Notes: generated by a model from the letters alone, not told the origin. A DNA stretch of 51,284 nucleotides from an uncultured Prevotellaceae bacterium (GCA_902779455.1 CACZBS010000029.1:1-51284); one strand, 5' to 3'. Shown: positions 7,398 to 15,557, counted from the first letter of the stretch. Made by a program: numbers and translations.

Positions 7398-8594
7398 TCA
7401 TTCCGGGATTCCGAGATTCCGGATGATGTCGTTCAGGTTGTCGAGATGGGCGCGCATCTCCTCGGGGGTCACGACGTGATGGCCCGTCGTGGCCTCACGG
7501 GCATTCGCGATGCGCAGGCGCAGCTCGTCGTAGGTCAGCCCTGAGAGGCGGGCCAGCTGATGCAGCCCGTCGGCATCGGCCGTGAGCAGGTCGACGCCCG
7601 TCAGTCGGCGCACCACCTCCGCCGCATATTGCAGCTTGCGCTCCACCAGTCCGCGATGGTCGCCCTGCTGCCAGGCCAGCGTGCCGACAAGCCTGACCAG
7701 CTCGAGGTTGGCATTCTTCGGCGGCGCCACGACGGGGATGACGCGCTGGCGCCGACGGGCCGTGAAGATCATCAGACAGAGGACGGTGAGCACCGCCAGA
7801 TAGAGCGCCCAGCGCAGCGGCGGCCGCTGCAGCAGGACGTAGAAGGGCGACTGCTCCGCCTGGGCGATCCCCTTCATATAGGCCTCGGTGCGCACGACGG
7901 GCATGCTGCTCATCCGTCCCATCAGCCGGCAGATATAGCCTCGGATGCCGTCGTGCAGCATGCCGTAGTTGGTCATGAGCAGGGGCGTGGAGGCCACGAT
8001 GAGCTGCCCCCGACCCATGGGGAACGACAGGGCGACGCAGCCCAGGCTGTCGACGGTGGCCAGCACCTCATGGCTGACCGAGTCGTCGACGTGGATGATG
8101 CGCTCGATCATGCTGGCAGGCAGGACCGTCTCATGGCCGTCGGGGCGCCAGGTGATCGTCGCAGCCTCATCGTCGGACGTCAGGTAGCGCTGTATGGAGA
8201 AGTGGCTGTTCCACATCATCGCGATGCCGAGCGAGTCGTCCAGGCCGTCCATCCAGGGGCAGCCGACGATCATCACCACATGGCCGGCCTCGGTGAGTTC
8301 ACGGAGTTGCCGGACCGACGCCTCGTCGAACCCCTGTTCCGTATGGATGAGCAGCCCGTGGGGCGAGGCCATGAAGGCGGAGTCGCGCTGCAGCTGCCAC
8401 AGCGACTGGCGGGTGACGCTGTAGCCATGGGGCATGGCACTGGCCAGGATGCTGTCGAAGACGAGGCAGCCGAAGGGCTGGTCGTCGCCGTGGGCATAGG
8501 TGGGCGTCCAGTTGAAGTGGCGCGGCATGCGCCACTGTGCGATGTAGACGAGCGCCAGCAGTCCCAGGATGAGCAGGATGAACTTACGGTTCAC
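7398..8594 (-). CDS. DUF4350-type membrane protein
   Basis: A 398-residue protein with an N-terminal signal-anchor helix (FILLILGLLALVYIAQWRMP), a large extracytoplasmic domain resembling DUF4350 and a second membrane helix near residues 262-280 (RWALYLAVLTVLCLMIFTAR). The C-terminal part is cytoplasmic and helical. Motifs such as HGLLIHTEQGFDEASVRQLR and FPMGRGQLIVASTPLLMTNY fit the glutamine-amidotransferase-like fold predicted for this family. Its function is unknown. The start codon is GTG and overlaps the stop codon of the DUF4129 gene as GTGA, so the two are probably translationally coupled. DUF4350, DUF4129, MoxR and DUF58 genes are a recurrent envelope cluster in this phylum. Confidence 0.8.
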   Translation of the reverse strand: MNRKFILLILGLLALVYIAQWRMPRHFNWTPTYAHGDDQPFGCLVFDSILASAMPHGYSVTRQSLWQLQRDSAFMASPHGLLIHTEQGFDEASVRQLRELTEAGHVVMIVGCPWMDGLDDSLGIAMMWNSHFSIQRYLTSDDEAATITWRPDGHETVLPASMIERIIHVDDSVSHEVLATVDSLGCVALSFPMGRGQLIVASTPLLMTNYGMLHDGIRGYICRLMGRMSSMPVVRTEAYMKGIAQAEQSPFYVLLQRPPLRWALYLAVLTVLCLMIFTARRRQRVIPVVAPPKNANLELVRLVGTLAWQQGDHRGLVERKLQYAAEVVRRLTGVDLLTADADGLHQLARLSGLTYDELRLRIANAREATTGHHVVTPEEMRAHLDNLNDIIRNLGIPE

Positions 8595-9202
8595 GCCTCA
8601 CCTCCTTTCCCGACGACGACCGCGGCCTGCAGGCGCCGCATCTCGGCAAAGGTGGACGCCGTTGCCTCAAAGTTGCCATAGCGGACGCGGACGAACTGGT
8701 GCGACAGCTCGCTGAAGGCCCCCTGCCCCACCTCGCGTTCATATTGCCGCGGCGTCTTCGAGGGTTGCCAGTCGATCTGTCCGCTGTCACTCAGGCGCCG
8801 CAGCGTCTGCAGATAGACGAGCCGGACCGCCTGACGGTAGTCGCCGCGGGCTTCGGCTGCGACGAGCTCAGCGTCGAAGTCGATGCCATAGATGGTGTCC
8901 TCGGCTATGGTATAGTCCGTCGTCGCCGCCTTCTCGCTGCGCATAAACAGACCGGCACGCCGCCACCAGACGAGCCATGCCAGCACGCCGACGGCCAGGC
9001 CGCCGATGACCAGCAGAGCGTAGTAGACGGCCTGGCTGTCGATGGCCGTGCCCAGCATGTCGTTGAGCCATCGGCTGATGACCTCGCCCAGATATTCCAT
9101 CAGGCTCTGTCGCCCTTCGAATATCTCGCGGTCATAGTCGTAGCGGCTGTCAGCCTGCCACGTCGCCACCAGTGCCGAGTCAATCTGAAGCGAATCCACC
9201 AT
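8591..9202 (-). CDS. DUF4129 domain protein
   Basis: A protein of about 203 residues if the ATG at 9202 is used (MVDSLQIDSALVATWQADSR). A longer frame starts at 9229 but its first residues come from an ACAATG-type junction repeat, so the internal ATG is preferred. There is one membrane helix (YYALLVIGGLAVGVLAWLVW), then a cytoplasmic DUF4129-like domain with GDYRQAVRLVYLQTLRRLSD and WQPSKTPRQYEREV. DUF4129 domains are found with transglutaminase-like or MoxR-DUF58 systems; the exact role is unknown. The stop codon overlaps the start of the DUF4350 gene. Confidence 0.82.
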   Translation of the reverse strand: MVDSLQIDSALVATWQADSRYDYDREIFEGRQSLMEYLGEVISRWLNDMLGTAIDSQAVYYALLVIGGLAVGVLAWLVWWRRAGLFMRSEKAATTDYTIAEDTIYGIDFDAELVAAEARGDYRQAVRLVYLQTLRRLSDSGQIDWQPSKTPRQYEREVGQGAFSELSHQFVRVRYGNFEATASTFAEMRRLQAAVVVGKGGEA

Positions 9203-9240
9203 GGGCAATGAACAATGAACAATGTACAATGTACGATGAA

Positions 9241-10218
9241 CTAAATCGTGTCGAGCTCCTCAAACCGGTCGATCCCGGCGGCCACCCCCACCCCGTCGAT
9301 CTTGTCGCTGGCGTGACCATACTGGATAGTCTGGCCGACCATGAGGAGGACGCTGTAGAGCAGATAGCCCAGACACATCCACACACACGACAGATACTGC
9401 AGGAAGGCATAGCCCGGCGAGCCCATGAAGCCGCCGCCCTCGCCCTGGAGGGTGAACACCATGCCGAAGACGACGAGCAGATACCAGGGCAGGAAGGTCA
9501 GCGTCTGCAGCAGCGAGCCGATGAGCCCCAGCACGAAGTCAACGGCGAAGATGCCGCCCCACGTGGCGAAGCCCAGGCGCCACGACTTCTGCAGCGCCTC
9601 GACGATGCCGATCTCGTCCTCCATCATGTAGATGGGTATCGACAGCGTGAAGGGCAGCACGAGGGCGATGAGCGCGATGTAGAAGAGGACGGTCACGACG
9701 GCACCGACGACGGGACTGATCGAGAACATCAGCACCAGCAGCAGGGCTGCCAGCGCGCCGATGCACAGGCCGATGAGGATGGCGGCCCCCATCAGCTTCA
9801 GCGTGCGCACCATGCAGCGCTTCAGTTCGGGCTTCAGCTCGGCCGTCGTCAGGGTCTGCAGGCGGTCGTCGGCCGGGCGCCGGAAGTAGAGTCGCATCAG
9901 TGCATAGACGAGCCCCGACAGCACGACGCCGGCGACGATGGAGCAGACGGTCAGTCCGACGGTCGTGCCCGCAATGCGGGCGATGGCAGACATGTCGAAG
10001 TCATTGCCGCCGGCAGCCACCTCGGTCATCACCCCCATGTAGCCACTGAAGAAGTTGTTCATGAAGAAGGCCAGCACGATGCTGACGGGCAGCATCAGAT
10101 AGACAAAATACTTCATCATCGGGCGCCACGTGTCCTTGATGAAGGCGAAGGTGTCCGAGATTTTCTCACTGAACGTACGCGTGCGGTACAGTTCCACTTT
10201 AGGTCTCACGTATTCCAT
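9241..10218 (-). CDS. Polytopic membrane protein of the MoxR cluster
   Basis: A protein of about 325 residues with six or so hydrophobic segments, for example MMKYFVYLMLPVSIVLAFFM, LTVCSIVAGVVLSGLVYALM, LMGAAILIGLCIGALAALLL and VVGAVVTVLFYIALIALVLP. I do not recognise a named family with certainty; the layout resembles the glycerophosphodiester phosphodiesterase membrane-domain or DUF975-like groups. The start was placed at 10218 (MEYVRPKVELYRTRTFSEKI). This ATG lies inside the last codons of the SpoIIM-like gene and gives a 20-bp overlap, which suggests translational coupling. Its place in the cluster suggests an envelope role shared with the neighbouring proteins. Confidence 0.72.
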   Translation of the reverse strand: MEYVRPKVELYRTRTFSEKISDTFAFIKDTWRPMMKYFVYLMLPVSIVLAFFMNNFFSGYMGVMTEVAAGGNDFDMSAIARIAGTTVGLTVCSIVAGVVLSGLVYALMRLYFRRPADDRLQTLTTAELKPELKRCMVRTLKLMGAAILIGLCIGALAALLLVLMFSISPVVGAVVTVLFYIALIALVLPFTLSIPIYMMEDEIGIVEALQKSWRLGFATWGGIFAVDFVLGLIGSLLQTLTFLPWYLLVVFGMVFTLQGEGGGFMGSPGYAFLQYLSCVWMCLGYLLYSVLLMVGQTIQYGHASDKIDGVGVAAGIDRFEELDTI

Positions 10219-11161
10219 GATGTCTCTTATAGGGTAAAACAATGTAATAGCCAATGACAAACGCCAGCGACAGGCCGATGACCATGAGCCTCAGCGCGTC
10301 GGGCCACTCCGTGTGGCGCGTCATGAAGCTCTCGATGAAGCCCGCCACGCAGAAGATGGGCACCGTGCCGACGACGATCTTCAGCCCCTGACGGGCCCCG
10401 CGGCGCAGGGCGTAGGCGCGCGAATAGGTGCCGGGGAAGAGCAGGCCCGAGCCCAGCGCCATGCCCGCGGCGCCGGCCACGATGATGGCCGAGATCTCGA
10501 GCGTGCCGTGCAGCCATACGGCCAGCATCGACTCGCCCAACAGTCCCTGCTGCAGGAAGAAGGTCTGGAACGAGCCCAGCATGATGCCGTTCTGCATGAG
10601 CAAGTAGCCCGTGCCCAGCGGCGTCAGCAGTCCCGCGGCGAAGACGAGGAACGAGACGTAGACGTTGTTCATCGTGATGCCGGCGAACATCGCGTCGGCC
10701 GGCTGCGAGCCGTAGACGCCCATCGGCTCGCCCCGCGCGATGTTGTCGAGCGTCATCTCGACGTAGCTGTTGCCCAAGATGAGGCGGCAGAAGTCGGCGT
10801 CGAGCCATTGCGAGACCATGCCCACGACGACGCTCACGGCAAACACCAAGGCCGACCACGCCAGGAAGCGGCGCGACTGCCACATCGTCAGCGGCACCTC
10901 CTGCGTCCACATCGTCACCAGGCGGCTCCAGCGCTCGCGCTTGTTGCGATAGATCTCGTTGTGGAGCGCCGACGCCAGGTTGTTCAGGTAGAGCGTGATG
11001 CGCGACTGCGGATAGTGGGTCTGCGCGAAGCTCAGGTCGCTCGTCAGGTCGATGTACGCGTCGGCCACGACGTCGGCCGGCAACGTGCGTGCAGCCTCGG
11101 CGACGCCCTCGTAGGAGCGCCACTTCTCGATGTTACGCCGTATGAACTGCACCTCTTTCAT
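10199..11161 (-). CDS. SpoIIM-like (DUF95) membrane protein
   Basis: A 320-residue protein related to stage II sporulation protein M. It starts at the ATG at 11161 (MKEVQFIRRNIEKWRSYEGV); a longer frame upstream runs through the promoter and is not used. An N-terminal soluble helical region precedes several membrane helices, with the family motif LFAAGLLTPLG-like FLVFAAGLLTPLGTGYLLMQ and HGTLEISAIIVAGAAGMALG. In non-sporulating bacteria these proteins are encoded beside RDD, MoxR and DUF58 genes and have no sporulation role; the function is unknown. It is the first gene of the minus-strand cluster and diverges from the RDD gene. Confidence 0.82.
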   Translation of the reverse strand: MKEVQFIRRNIEKWRSYEGVAEAARTLPADVVADAYIDLTSDLSFAQTHYPQSRITLYLNNLASALHNEIYRNKRERWSRLVTMWTQEVPLTMWQSRRFLAWSALVFAVSVVVGMVSQWLDADFCRLILGNSYVEMTLDNIARGEPMGVYGSQPADAMFAGITMNNVYVSFLVFAAGLLTPLGTGYLLMQNGIMLGSFQTFFLQQGLLGESMLAVWLHGTLEISAIIVAGAAGMALGSGLLFPGTYSRAYALRRGARQGLKIVVGTVPIFCVAGFIESFMTRHTEWPDALRLMVIGLSLAFVIGYYIVLPYKRHHGIRET

Positions 11162-11195
11162 GCCTCTCTCTTGAAAGTTTTCTGCAAATATGGGG

Positions 11196-11226
11196 CAAAA
11201 GTAAGAAATAATTCTTAATTTTGCAA
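11196..11226 (-). promoter_or_regulatory. Promoter for the SpoIIM-MoxR-DUF58 cluster
   Basis: On the minus strand TTG (11226-11224), a 20-nt spacer and TACTTTTG (11203-11196) match the Bacteroidetes consensus. The ATG at 11161 would follow a leader of about 30 nt. On the plus strand TAATTTTG at 11216-11223 is a possible -7 element for the RDD gene, although no good -33 element was seen for it. The two would overlap and could compete. Confidence 0.7.
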
Positions 11227-11254
11227 CGAAATTCAAAGAAAACTACACAGCGAC

Positions 11255-11971
11255 ATGGCAGAAACAGGCATTTTGACGGCTCAATACGTGCGCATACACC
11301 AGCCCGTGGCCAGCATCGGCGACCGCATGCTGGCGCAGATGGTCGACTGGCTCGTCCTCTTGGCCTACACCATCTTCATGTGGCGGTTCATCACCCTGGC
11401 ACGCCTCGACAGCCTCTGGCCCTCGCTCATTCTGCTCGTCTTTCCCCCACTCTTCTACACCCTGCTCATGGAGCTCCTCAACCGCGGACAGACCATCGGC
11501 AAGATGCTGCTCCACATCCGCGTCGTCAGCCTCGACGGCTCACAGCCCACCATGGGCAGCATCCTCTTGCGATGGCTCCTCTGGATCGTCGACGGACCCA
11601 CGCTCTCGTTCCTCGGCGTCCTCGTCGCCATCTTCAGCCCCCGCACACAGCGGCTGGGCGACCTGGCCGCCGGCACCGTCGTCATCAAGCTCCAGGACTA
11701 TCGCCGCCTGCAGGTCTCCCTCGACGAGTTCGACTACCTGTCCCAGGGCTACACGCCGCGCTATTCCTCCGCCGCCGACCTGTCGCTCGAGCAGATCGAG
11801 GTCATCCGCCGCACCCTCACCACCCCCACCGCCGACCAGCCCCAGCGTCTGCAGGCCCTGGCCGACAAGGTCAGCCGCCGCCTCGCCGTCGACCCTCAGG
11901 AGCCCTCGCCCGCCCAATTCCTTGAGCGCGTCATCCGCGACTACCAGTACTACGCCCTCGAAGAAGTCTGA
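11255..11971 (+). CDS. RDD-family membrane protein
   Basis: A 238-residue protein with three to four hydrophobic segments (MVDWLVLLAYTIFMWRFITL, LWPSLILLVFPPLFYTLLME, LLRWLLWIVDGPTLSFLGVL) and the family's Arg-Asp pattern in SIGDRMLAQMVDW. It also has the typical GQTIGKMLLHIRVV and TQRLGDLAAGTVVI segments. RDD proteins are small polytopic membrane proteins, in some bacteria linked to ion transport, but the activity here cannot be inferred. A soluble tail of about 80 residues follows. It is transcribed away from the SpoIIM-like gene; the SpoIIM-RDD divergent pair is common in Bacteroidetes. Confidence 0.88.
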   Translation: MAETGILTAQYVRIHQPVASIGDRMLAQMVDWLVLLAYTIFMWRFITLARLDSLWPSLILLVFPPLFYTLLMELLNRGQTIGKMLLHIRVVSLDGSQPTMGSILLRWLLWIVDGPTLSFLGVLVAIFSPRTQRLGDLAAGTVVIKLQDYRRLQVSLDEFDYLSQGYTPRYSSAADLSLEQIEVIRRTLTTPTADQPQRLQALADKVSRRLAVDPQEPSPAQFLERVIRDYQYYALEEV

Positions 11972-12138
11972 AGGTTTTGAAGGTTGAAGTTTGAAGGTTG
12001 AAGGTTGATGGGTCGGCTTCGCCGAGGTTGAAGTTTGAAGGTTAAAGGTTGAAGTTTGAATGCGCAGCCTATCTATTATCTATTATCTGGTTTGAAGGCG
12101 CAGCCTATCTATTATCTATTATCTTTTATCTATTATCT
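11972..12138. repeat. GAAGGTTGAAGTTT and TCTATTATC junction repeats
   Basis: The gap after the RDD gene holds two families of short repeats: five to six units of GAAGGTTGAAGTTT (about 11972-12058) and two blocks of TCTATTATC (about 12070-12138), separated by a repeated GGTTTGAA/GCGCAGCC motif. No gene was seen. Confidence 0.8.
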
Positions 12139-12172
12139 AAAAAACGGCCGCCATCCTCACGGACAGCGGCCA
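12139..12172 (-). terminator. Terminator of the surface-protein/peptide operon
   Basis: On the minus strand GGCCGC (12171-12166) and GCGGCC (12151-12146) form a stem with a 14-nt loop and are followed by GTTTTTT. This is a good intrinsic terminator about 100 bp after the peptide gene. A second hairpin-like region with similar CCTCACGG loop sequence lies at about 12210-12245. Confidence 0.75.
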
Positions 12173-12272
12173 TAGGCAAAAATACAAAAATTTTAAATGT
12201 ACAAAATACCTGGCGGCGACCCTCACGGGCGGCACACAGTGGCCAGTTTTTCCTTTCTGTCAGCAAAGCTGA

Positions 12273-12455
12273 TTAGTCTTCGTCCCAGAAGCCGCCGCGG
12301 CGCGACATGGCATCGCCCTCGGCCTCGCTGTCGATGAGTTTGCCTTCGCCGCTCTCGCCGCCCTCGCTGAACGAGAAGTTGTCTGAACCGGCCATCAGCT
12401 GCTGTATCTCAATGTCGAACTTCGTGAGTTCGGGTGTCATATATGTCTTTTTCAT
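12273..12455 (-). CDS. Short peptide gene, possible secreted or modified peptide
   Basis: A 60-residue peptide starting MKKTYMTPELTKFDIEIQQL. Its N-terminal third resembles the short MKK-Y-x-x-P-E-L leaders common in Prevotella and Bacteroides peptides, ending in a QQLMAGS-like stretch. The rest is acidic and glycine/serine-rich (SFSEGGESGEGKLIDSEAEG) and ends in GGFWDED. It has no signal-peptide-like hydrophobic helix and no cysteine. A cleaved leader with a released core is possible, but no maturation enzyme is encoded nearby. It lies 25 bp downstream of the secreted-protein gene and before a terminator, so the two are probably co-transcribed. Confidence 0.6.
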   Translation of the reverse strand: MKKTYMTPELTKFDIEIQQLMAGSDNFSFSEGGESGEGKLIDSEAEGDAMSRRGGFWDED

Positions 12456-12480
12456 TGTCGTTGTTCTCCTATTAGATTAA

Positions 12481-14844
12481 TTATTTGAAAATAACTTTCT
12501 TTCCGTTCATAATGTAGAGACCCTTCGTAGGCTGAGCCACGCGCACACCCTGCAGGTTGTAGACCTCCATCGACTGCCCTGCCTCAGCGCCGACGCTCTC
12601 AATGCCGTTGGCATCGCCCTCGCTGAAGCCGATGAACGAGCGCACGCCGTCGCCGGTCTTCAGGTAAGCGCGGTGAGCAGCCACCTTGCTGCCCGTCGAC
12701 TTCACCTTATAGAAACCAAGGCCCTCCGAGCCATTGTTCAGGATATAGCAGCCTGCAGTGCTGACTGTGATGTCCGTCAGAGTGCCGACGAACTTATTGC
12801 CCTCGACAGGATCCACCGTGCCCGTAGCCACAGGCACCACGTTGCTGGCAGCAACACCAGCAGGATTGCGCAGCAGCACACCCGTATTAGTAGGCACCTG
12901 CATCACGCGGCTAAACGTGATCGTGTTGCCCGACACCGTGGCCGTATAGGCATACATATCCGTGAAATCCGTGAAATCAAGAGCGCAGTCAGTATAGTAA
13001 GTGGCCATGCCGGCAGAGGTGATGCTCACCTGCTCGGCGACCTTCTTGGAAACTGCCTCAGTATTCTTAATACCAGTACGTCCGCAGTACTTTGCGATGT
13101 CGCCCTTCATAAGAACCTGCGCAACACCGACATTATAAGGTTTGGACACAACATTGAAGTTATCTCTCACAGTTCCACTGGGCAGGGCAACAGTAATATA
13201 ATTTTCAGTATCTGTAGGCGAATCAGCAATAGCCATATTGGTATCAACGTCATCCTCCAGCAGATCACCAGAAGATGTATTACATGAACCAATAATATAG
13301 CCCTTCACGAAAACATCTGCTTCAATAACTGTTGTGGATTGGGGAGCCTTAGCAATCACCTCAGCCACAGTGTACGGGTTGTTCTCAGAGCCCTTCTTGT
13401 TTGCGTCATAAATGGTGACAGTAAAGGTCTTTCTGACGGCTTTATAGATAGCGCCGTTGGTGGGCTCAACGTTGACTGTGATGGTAACTTCGCCTTCCTC
13501 GTTGCCAGCGACATAGTTAAAACCAGTAAGCTGAAGGAGGGTCGTATTATTGCTAGTCAGCGTCACATTATAGTCGCTTTCTGCTGTGCCTTCTGCAAAG
13601 TCGATGTCGTAGGTGATAGTACCCGATTCGCCAGGAGCTACGGTTTCAATGCTGATGCTATTGATGGTAGCGATGTCGATGCGCTGGTCGGCAATTCGAG
13701 AGACAATCTCATTATTCTTATCGAACTCGTAAATATTACCATACTTCTTCAATTTGCCTTTCACAACCACCTGATCACCAGTAGAAAGGTCATCAACGCT
13801 CTCGAACTCTGCACCGCCGATATTCAAGCCACCGTAGCACTCAAACTGGTTCGTTGTGGTGCCGTCGTCCGAAATCCAATAAGTTATTGAACCATATTTA
13901 TCATTATAGCTGTCAATCTGAGAGATGATACCTTTCACGAAGTAGGTCGTATTGGCATCATAACTAGTGTTGATAGCCTCAATGGCCTCAGCCACGGTGA
14001 AAGGATTATTCATCGTTCCCTTAACATTGGGATCATAGATAACCACCTTAAACTCTGCAGTTGCAGGTTTGTAAGTATCATTGCCTGCAAAGGTTGCCGT
14101 CATGGTTGCCTCGCCAACAGCCTCAGTAGCAACGATGAACGCACCACCGACTTCTGTGATAATATCATCATTTGACGAAGAATAGGTAACTGATAAATTA
14201 GCAGGATTATTCAGAGTGGGCAATTCGTAATCACCCTCTGCGGCATTAAGAGCGATCCTCACCTCTTCACTACTGAAATTAAGCGTAGCTTCCTGACGCT
14301 CGTCTGCCGGTCCCTCCTCTACAAGCTGGTAAACATTAATGGCATGAGGATAGGATGTCAGATTGTTTGTTGCATATGCCTTATATGATCTATTTGAGGC
14401 AGAAGCAAATCCTAAAAAACGGTTGCTATTTTTCGTATTCTGAATTAGAACTGTACCATCACTTTGAAAATTAAAAGCCCAATCAGAACCAGTCCCATTG
14501 AACGAAATAGTCGTACTACTTGGATTTGCAAGTAGGTTTGACTGATCATTTGCTTTATTGTAGACATTCACCATCTTGAAGTTTGAATTTGAGGCTTCCA
14601 ATGTCCACACATAAGTCTCGCCTCCAGTCAAGCCCTTCGTATTGTAAGTGTTTGTTGTTTGCAGTGCGCTATTAGCAAGGGTATTGTTCATCACATAGCC
14701 ATCCTGTTCAAACACATACAACTTGCCAGCCGAAACTTGAGTAACTTTTTCAAGCTTGTAGGTTGTGTCGGCCCATGCCGACCCTGCCCCTGCGACCATC
14801 ATAGCGAGCAGGAGCGCAAAATTAGAAAGTAGTTTTTTTACCAT
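12481..14844 (-). CDS. Secreted repeat protein with sorting tail
   Basis: A 787-residue protein with a signal peptide (LLSNFALLLAMMVAGAGSAW, cleavage near AWA|D). Two similar segments contain N-N-P-(F/Y)-T-V-A-E followed by YFVKGIISQIDSYN or VFVKGYIIGSCNTS, which resemble the OB-like DUF6359 domain; they are at about residues 275-385 and 485-610. Bacterial Ig-like stretches lie between them (ISIETVAPGESGTITYDIDF). The C terminus ends MEVYNLQGVRVAQPTKGLYI then MNGKKVIFK, a sorting-tail type sequence like those of type IX secretion substrates. The function is unknown. GC content is clearly lower than in the neighbouring genes, suggesting transfer. A long structured leader precedes it. Confidence 0.8.
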   Translation of the reverse strand: MVKKLLSNFALLLAMMVAGAGSAWADTTYKLEKVTQVSAGKLYVFEQDGYVMNNTLANSALQTTNTYNTKGLTGGETYVWTLEASNSNFKMVNVYNKANDQSNLLANPSSTTISFNGTGSDWAFNFQSDGTVLIQNTKNSNRFLGFASASNRSYKAYATNNLTSYPHAINVYQLVEEGPADERQEATLNFSSEEVRIALNAAEGDYELPTLNNPANLSVTYSSSNDDIITEVGGAFIVATEAVGEATMTATFAGNDTYKPATAEFKVVIYDPNVKGTMNNPFTVAEAIEAINTSYDANTTYFVKGIISQIDSYNDKYGSITYWISDDGTTTNQFECYGGLNIGGAEFESVDDLSTGDQVVVKGKLKKYGNIYEFDKNNEIVSRIADQRIDIATINSISIETVAPGESGTITYDIDFAEGTAESDYNVTLTSNNTTLLQLTGFNYVAGNEEGEVTITVNVEPTNGAIYKAVRKTFTVTIYDANKKGSENNPYTVAEVIAKAPQSTTVIEADVFVKGYIIGSCNTSSGDLLEDDVDTNMAIADSPTDTENYITVALPSGTVRDNFNVVSKPYNVGVAQVLMKGDIAKYCGRTGIKNTEAVSKKVAEQVSITSAGMATYYTDCALDFTDFTDMYAYTATVSGNTITFSRVMQVPTNTGVLLRNPAGVAASNVVPVATGTVDPVEGNKFVGTLTDITVSTAGCYILNNGSEGLGFYKVKSTGSKVAAHRAYLKTGDGVRSFIGFSEGDANGIESVGAEAGQSMEVYNLQGVRVAQPTKGLYIMNGKKVIFK

Positions 14845-14950
14845 AATAATATAAAGTTAGTTTAACAATAGTTACTGACATTTTTTTGGGGGGTGGTGAA
14901 TGTCCGTACTCACTCGGCCTTGCGGTCGCTTGCCGGGGCAAGAACTTTAT

Positions 14951-15135
14951 ATTAAAAAGAAAGAAAGCGCGAACCGCCCTATATCCAGACCAGGTTCGCA
15001 ACAACCTTACAAAACATATAGGCGGCCCACGCTTATTCAGCGTGTGCCACAAATGTTTTGTATTGCCCTTCGATCCATGTCGAGGTTGCGATTCGGTCTG
15101 GATTTGAGCACGTCCGCGGGTCCTTCCCACGGATT
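14951..15135 (-). ncRNA. Structured 5' leader RNA with terminator-like hairpin
   Basis: The transcript from the promoter at 15142-15173 would run about 290 nt before the gene. Several helices can be drawn: CCAGACC (15101-15095) with GGTCTGG (14991-14985); CGCAACCT (15090-15083) with AGGTTGTTGCG (15007-14997); ACAAAACAT (15061-15053) with ATGTTTTGT (15017-15009), perfect over 9 bp; and an inner hairpin CACGCT/AGCGTG (15044-15028) extended by GTGGC/GCCGC. Downstream, GCGAACC (14999-14993) and GGTTCGC (14975-14969) form a stem followed by GCTTTCTTTCTTTTT, like a terminator. Its 5' arm shares bases with the second helix, so the two folds compete in part. This fits a riboswitch or attenuator. I cannot match it to a named RNA class. 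Confidence 0.65.
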
Positions 15136-15141
15136 CGGGTG

Positions 15142-15173
15142 CAAAGTTACAACTTATTTTCGTTATGGGCAAA
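15142..15173 (-). promoter_or_regulatory. Promoter of the leader RNA and surface-protein gene
   Basis: On the minus strand TTTG (15173-15170), a 20-nt spacer and TAACTTTG (15149-15142) match the Bacteroidetes consensus fully. The next gene start is at 14844, so the leader is unusually long. Confidence 0.85.
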
Positions 15174-15237
15174 GAAAAGGAAAAGTTTTTTCATGCAAAT
15201 ATCATCGCAGAAGGCAAAAGAGGCGTTGGAGGAAAGT

Positions 15238-15300
15238 GCCGTCACGTCGTGACGGCATGCGGTCATGACGTGACGGCATGAAACCACGGCGTGACGTCAG
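15238..15300. promoter_or_regulatory. Cluster of CGTGACGGC palindromes
   Basis: GCCGTCACGTCGTGACGGC (15238-15256) is a near-perfect palindrome around one central base. It is followed by GTCATGACGTGACGGCATG (15262-15280) and CACGGCGTGACGTCAG (about 15285-15300). The cluster lies 65-125 bp upstream of the promoter at 15142-15173. Repeated dyads in this position could be operator sites; no regulator is encoded nearby that would identify them. Confidence 0.5.
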
Positions 15301-15446
15301 TTTTAGAAACGAGAAAAAATCAGTATGGTGATAAATGCCCGAGATTTCAACGCCCCCCTGCCCCCCTCTAATCTTAGAGGGGGAGTTAGTTAGTGTGCAT
15401 GCCGCCCGCCTCCGCTGGTGTCACTGCGCTCATCTGCTCCTGCGTT

Positions 15447-15557
15447 GTAACTGCTCAGTCATTATGAGCATTGAAGTGTATAATAGATATTCACGCAGCT
15501 ATTATTGAAAGATTTTTGAAGATTTTTGTCTTAAATAAAACATGACTGAGCAGTTAC
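15447..15557. mobile_element. MITE copy 1, 16-bp inverted ends
   Basis: A 111-bp element with perfect terminal inverted repeats GTAACTGCTCAGTCAT (15447-15462) and ATGACTGAGCAGTTAC (15542-15557). It is flanked by CCTGCGTT (15439-15446) and CCTGCGGT (15558-15565), an 8-bp target duplication with one mismatch. It has no reading frame. An 8-bp duplication and GTAA ends are consistent with the IS66 family, so a related transposase elsewhere in the genome may mobilise it (inference). Confidence 0.82.

Noticed and set aside
14822-15172. A 116-codon minus-strand frame in the leader region
   Set aside because: It runs through the promoter and the structured RNA helices in an arbitrary frame and has no family similarity.
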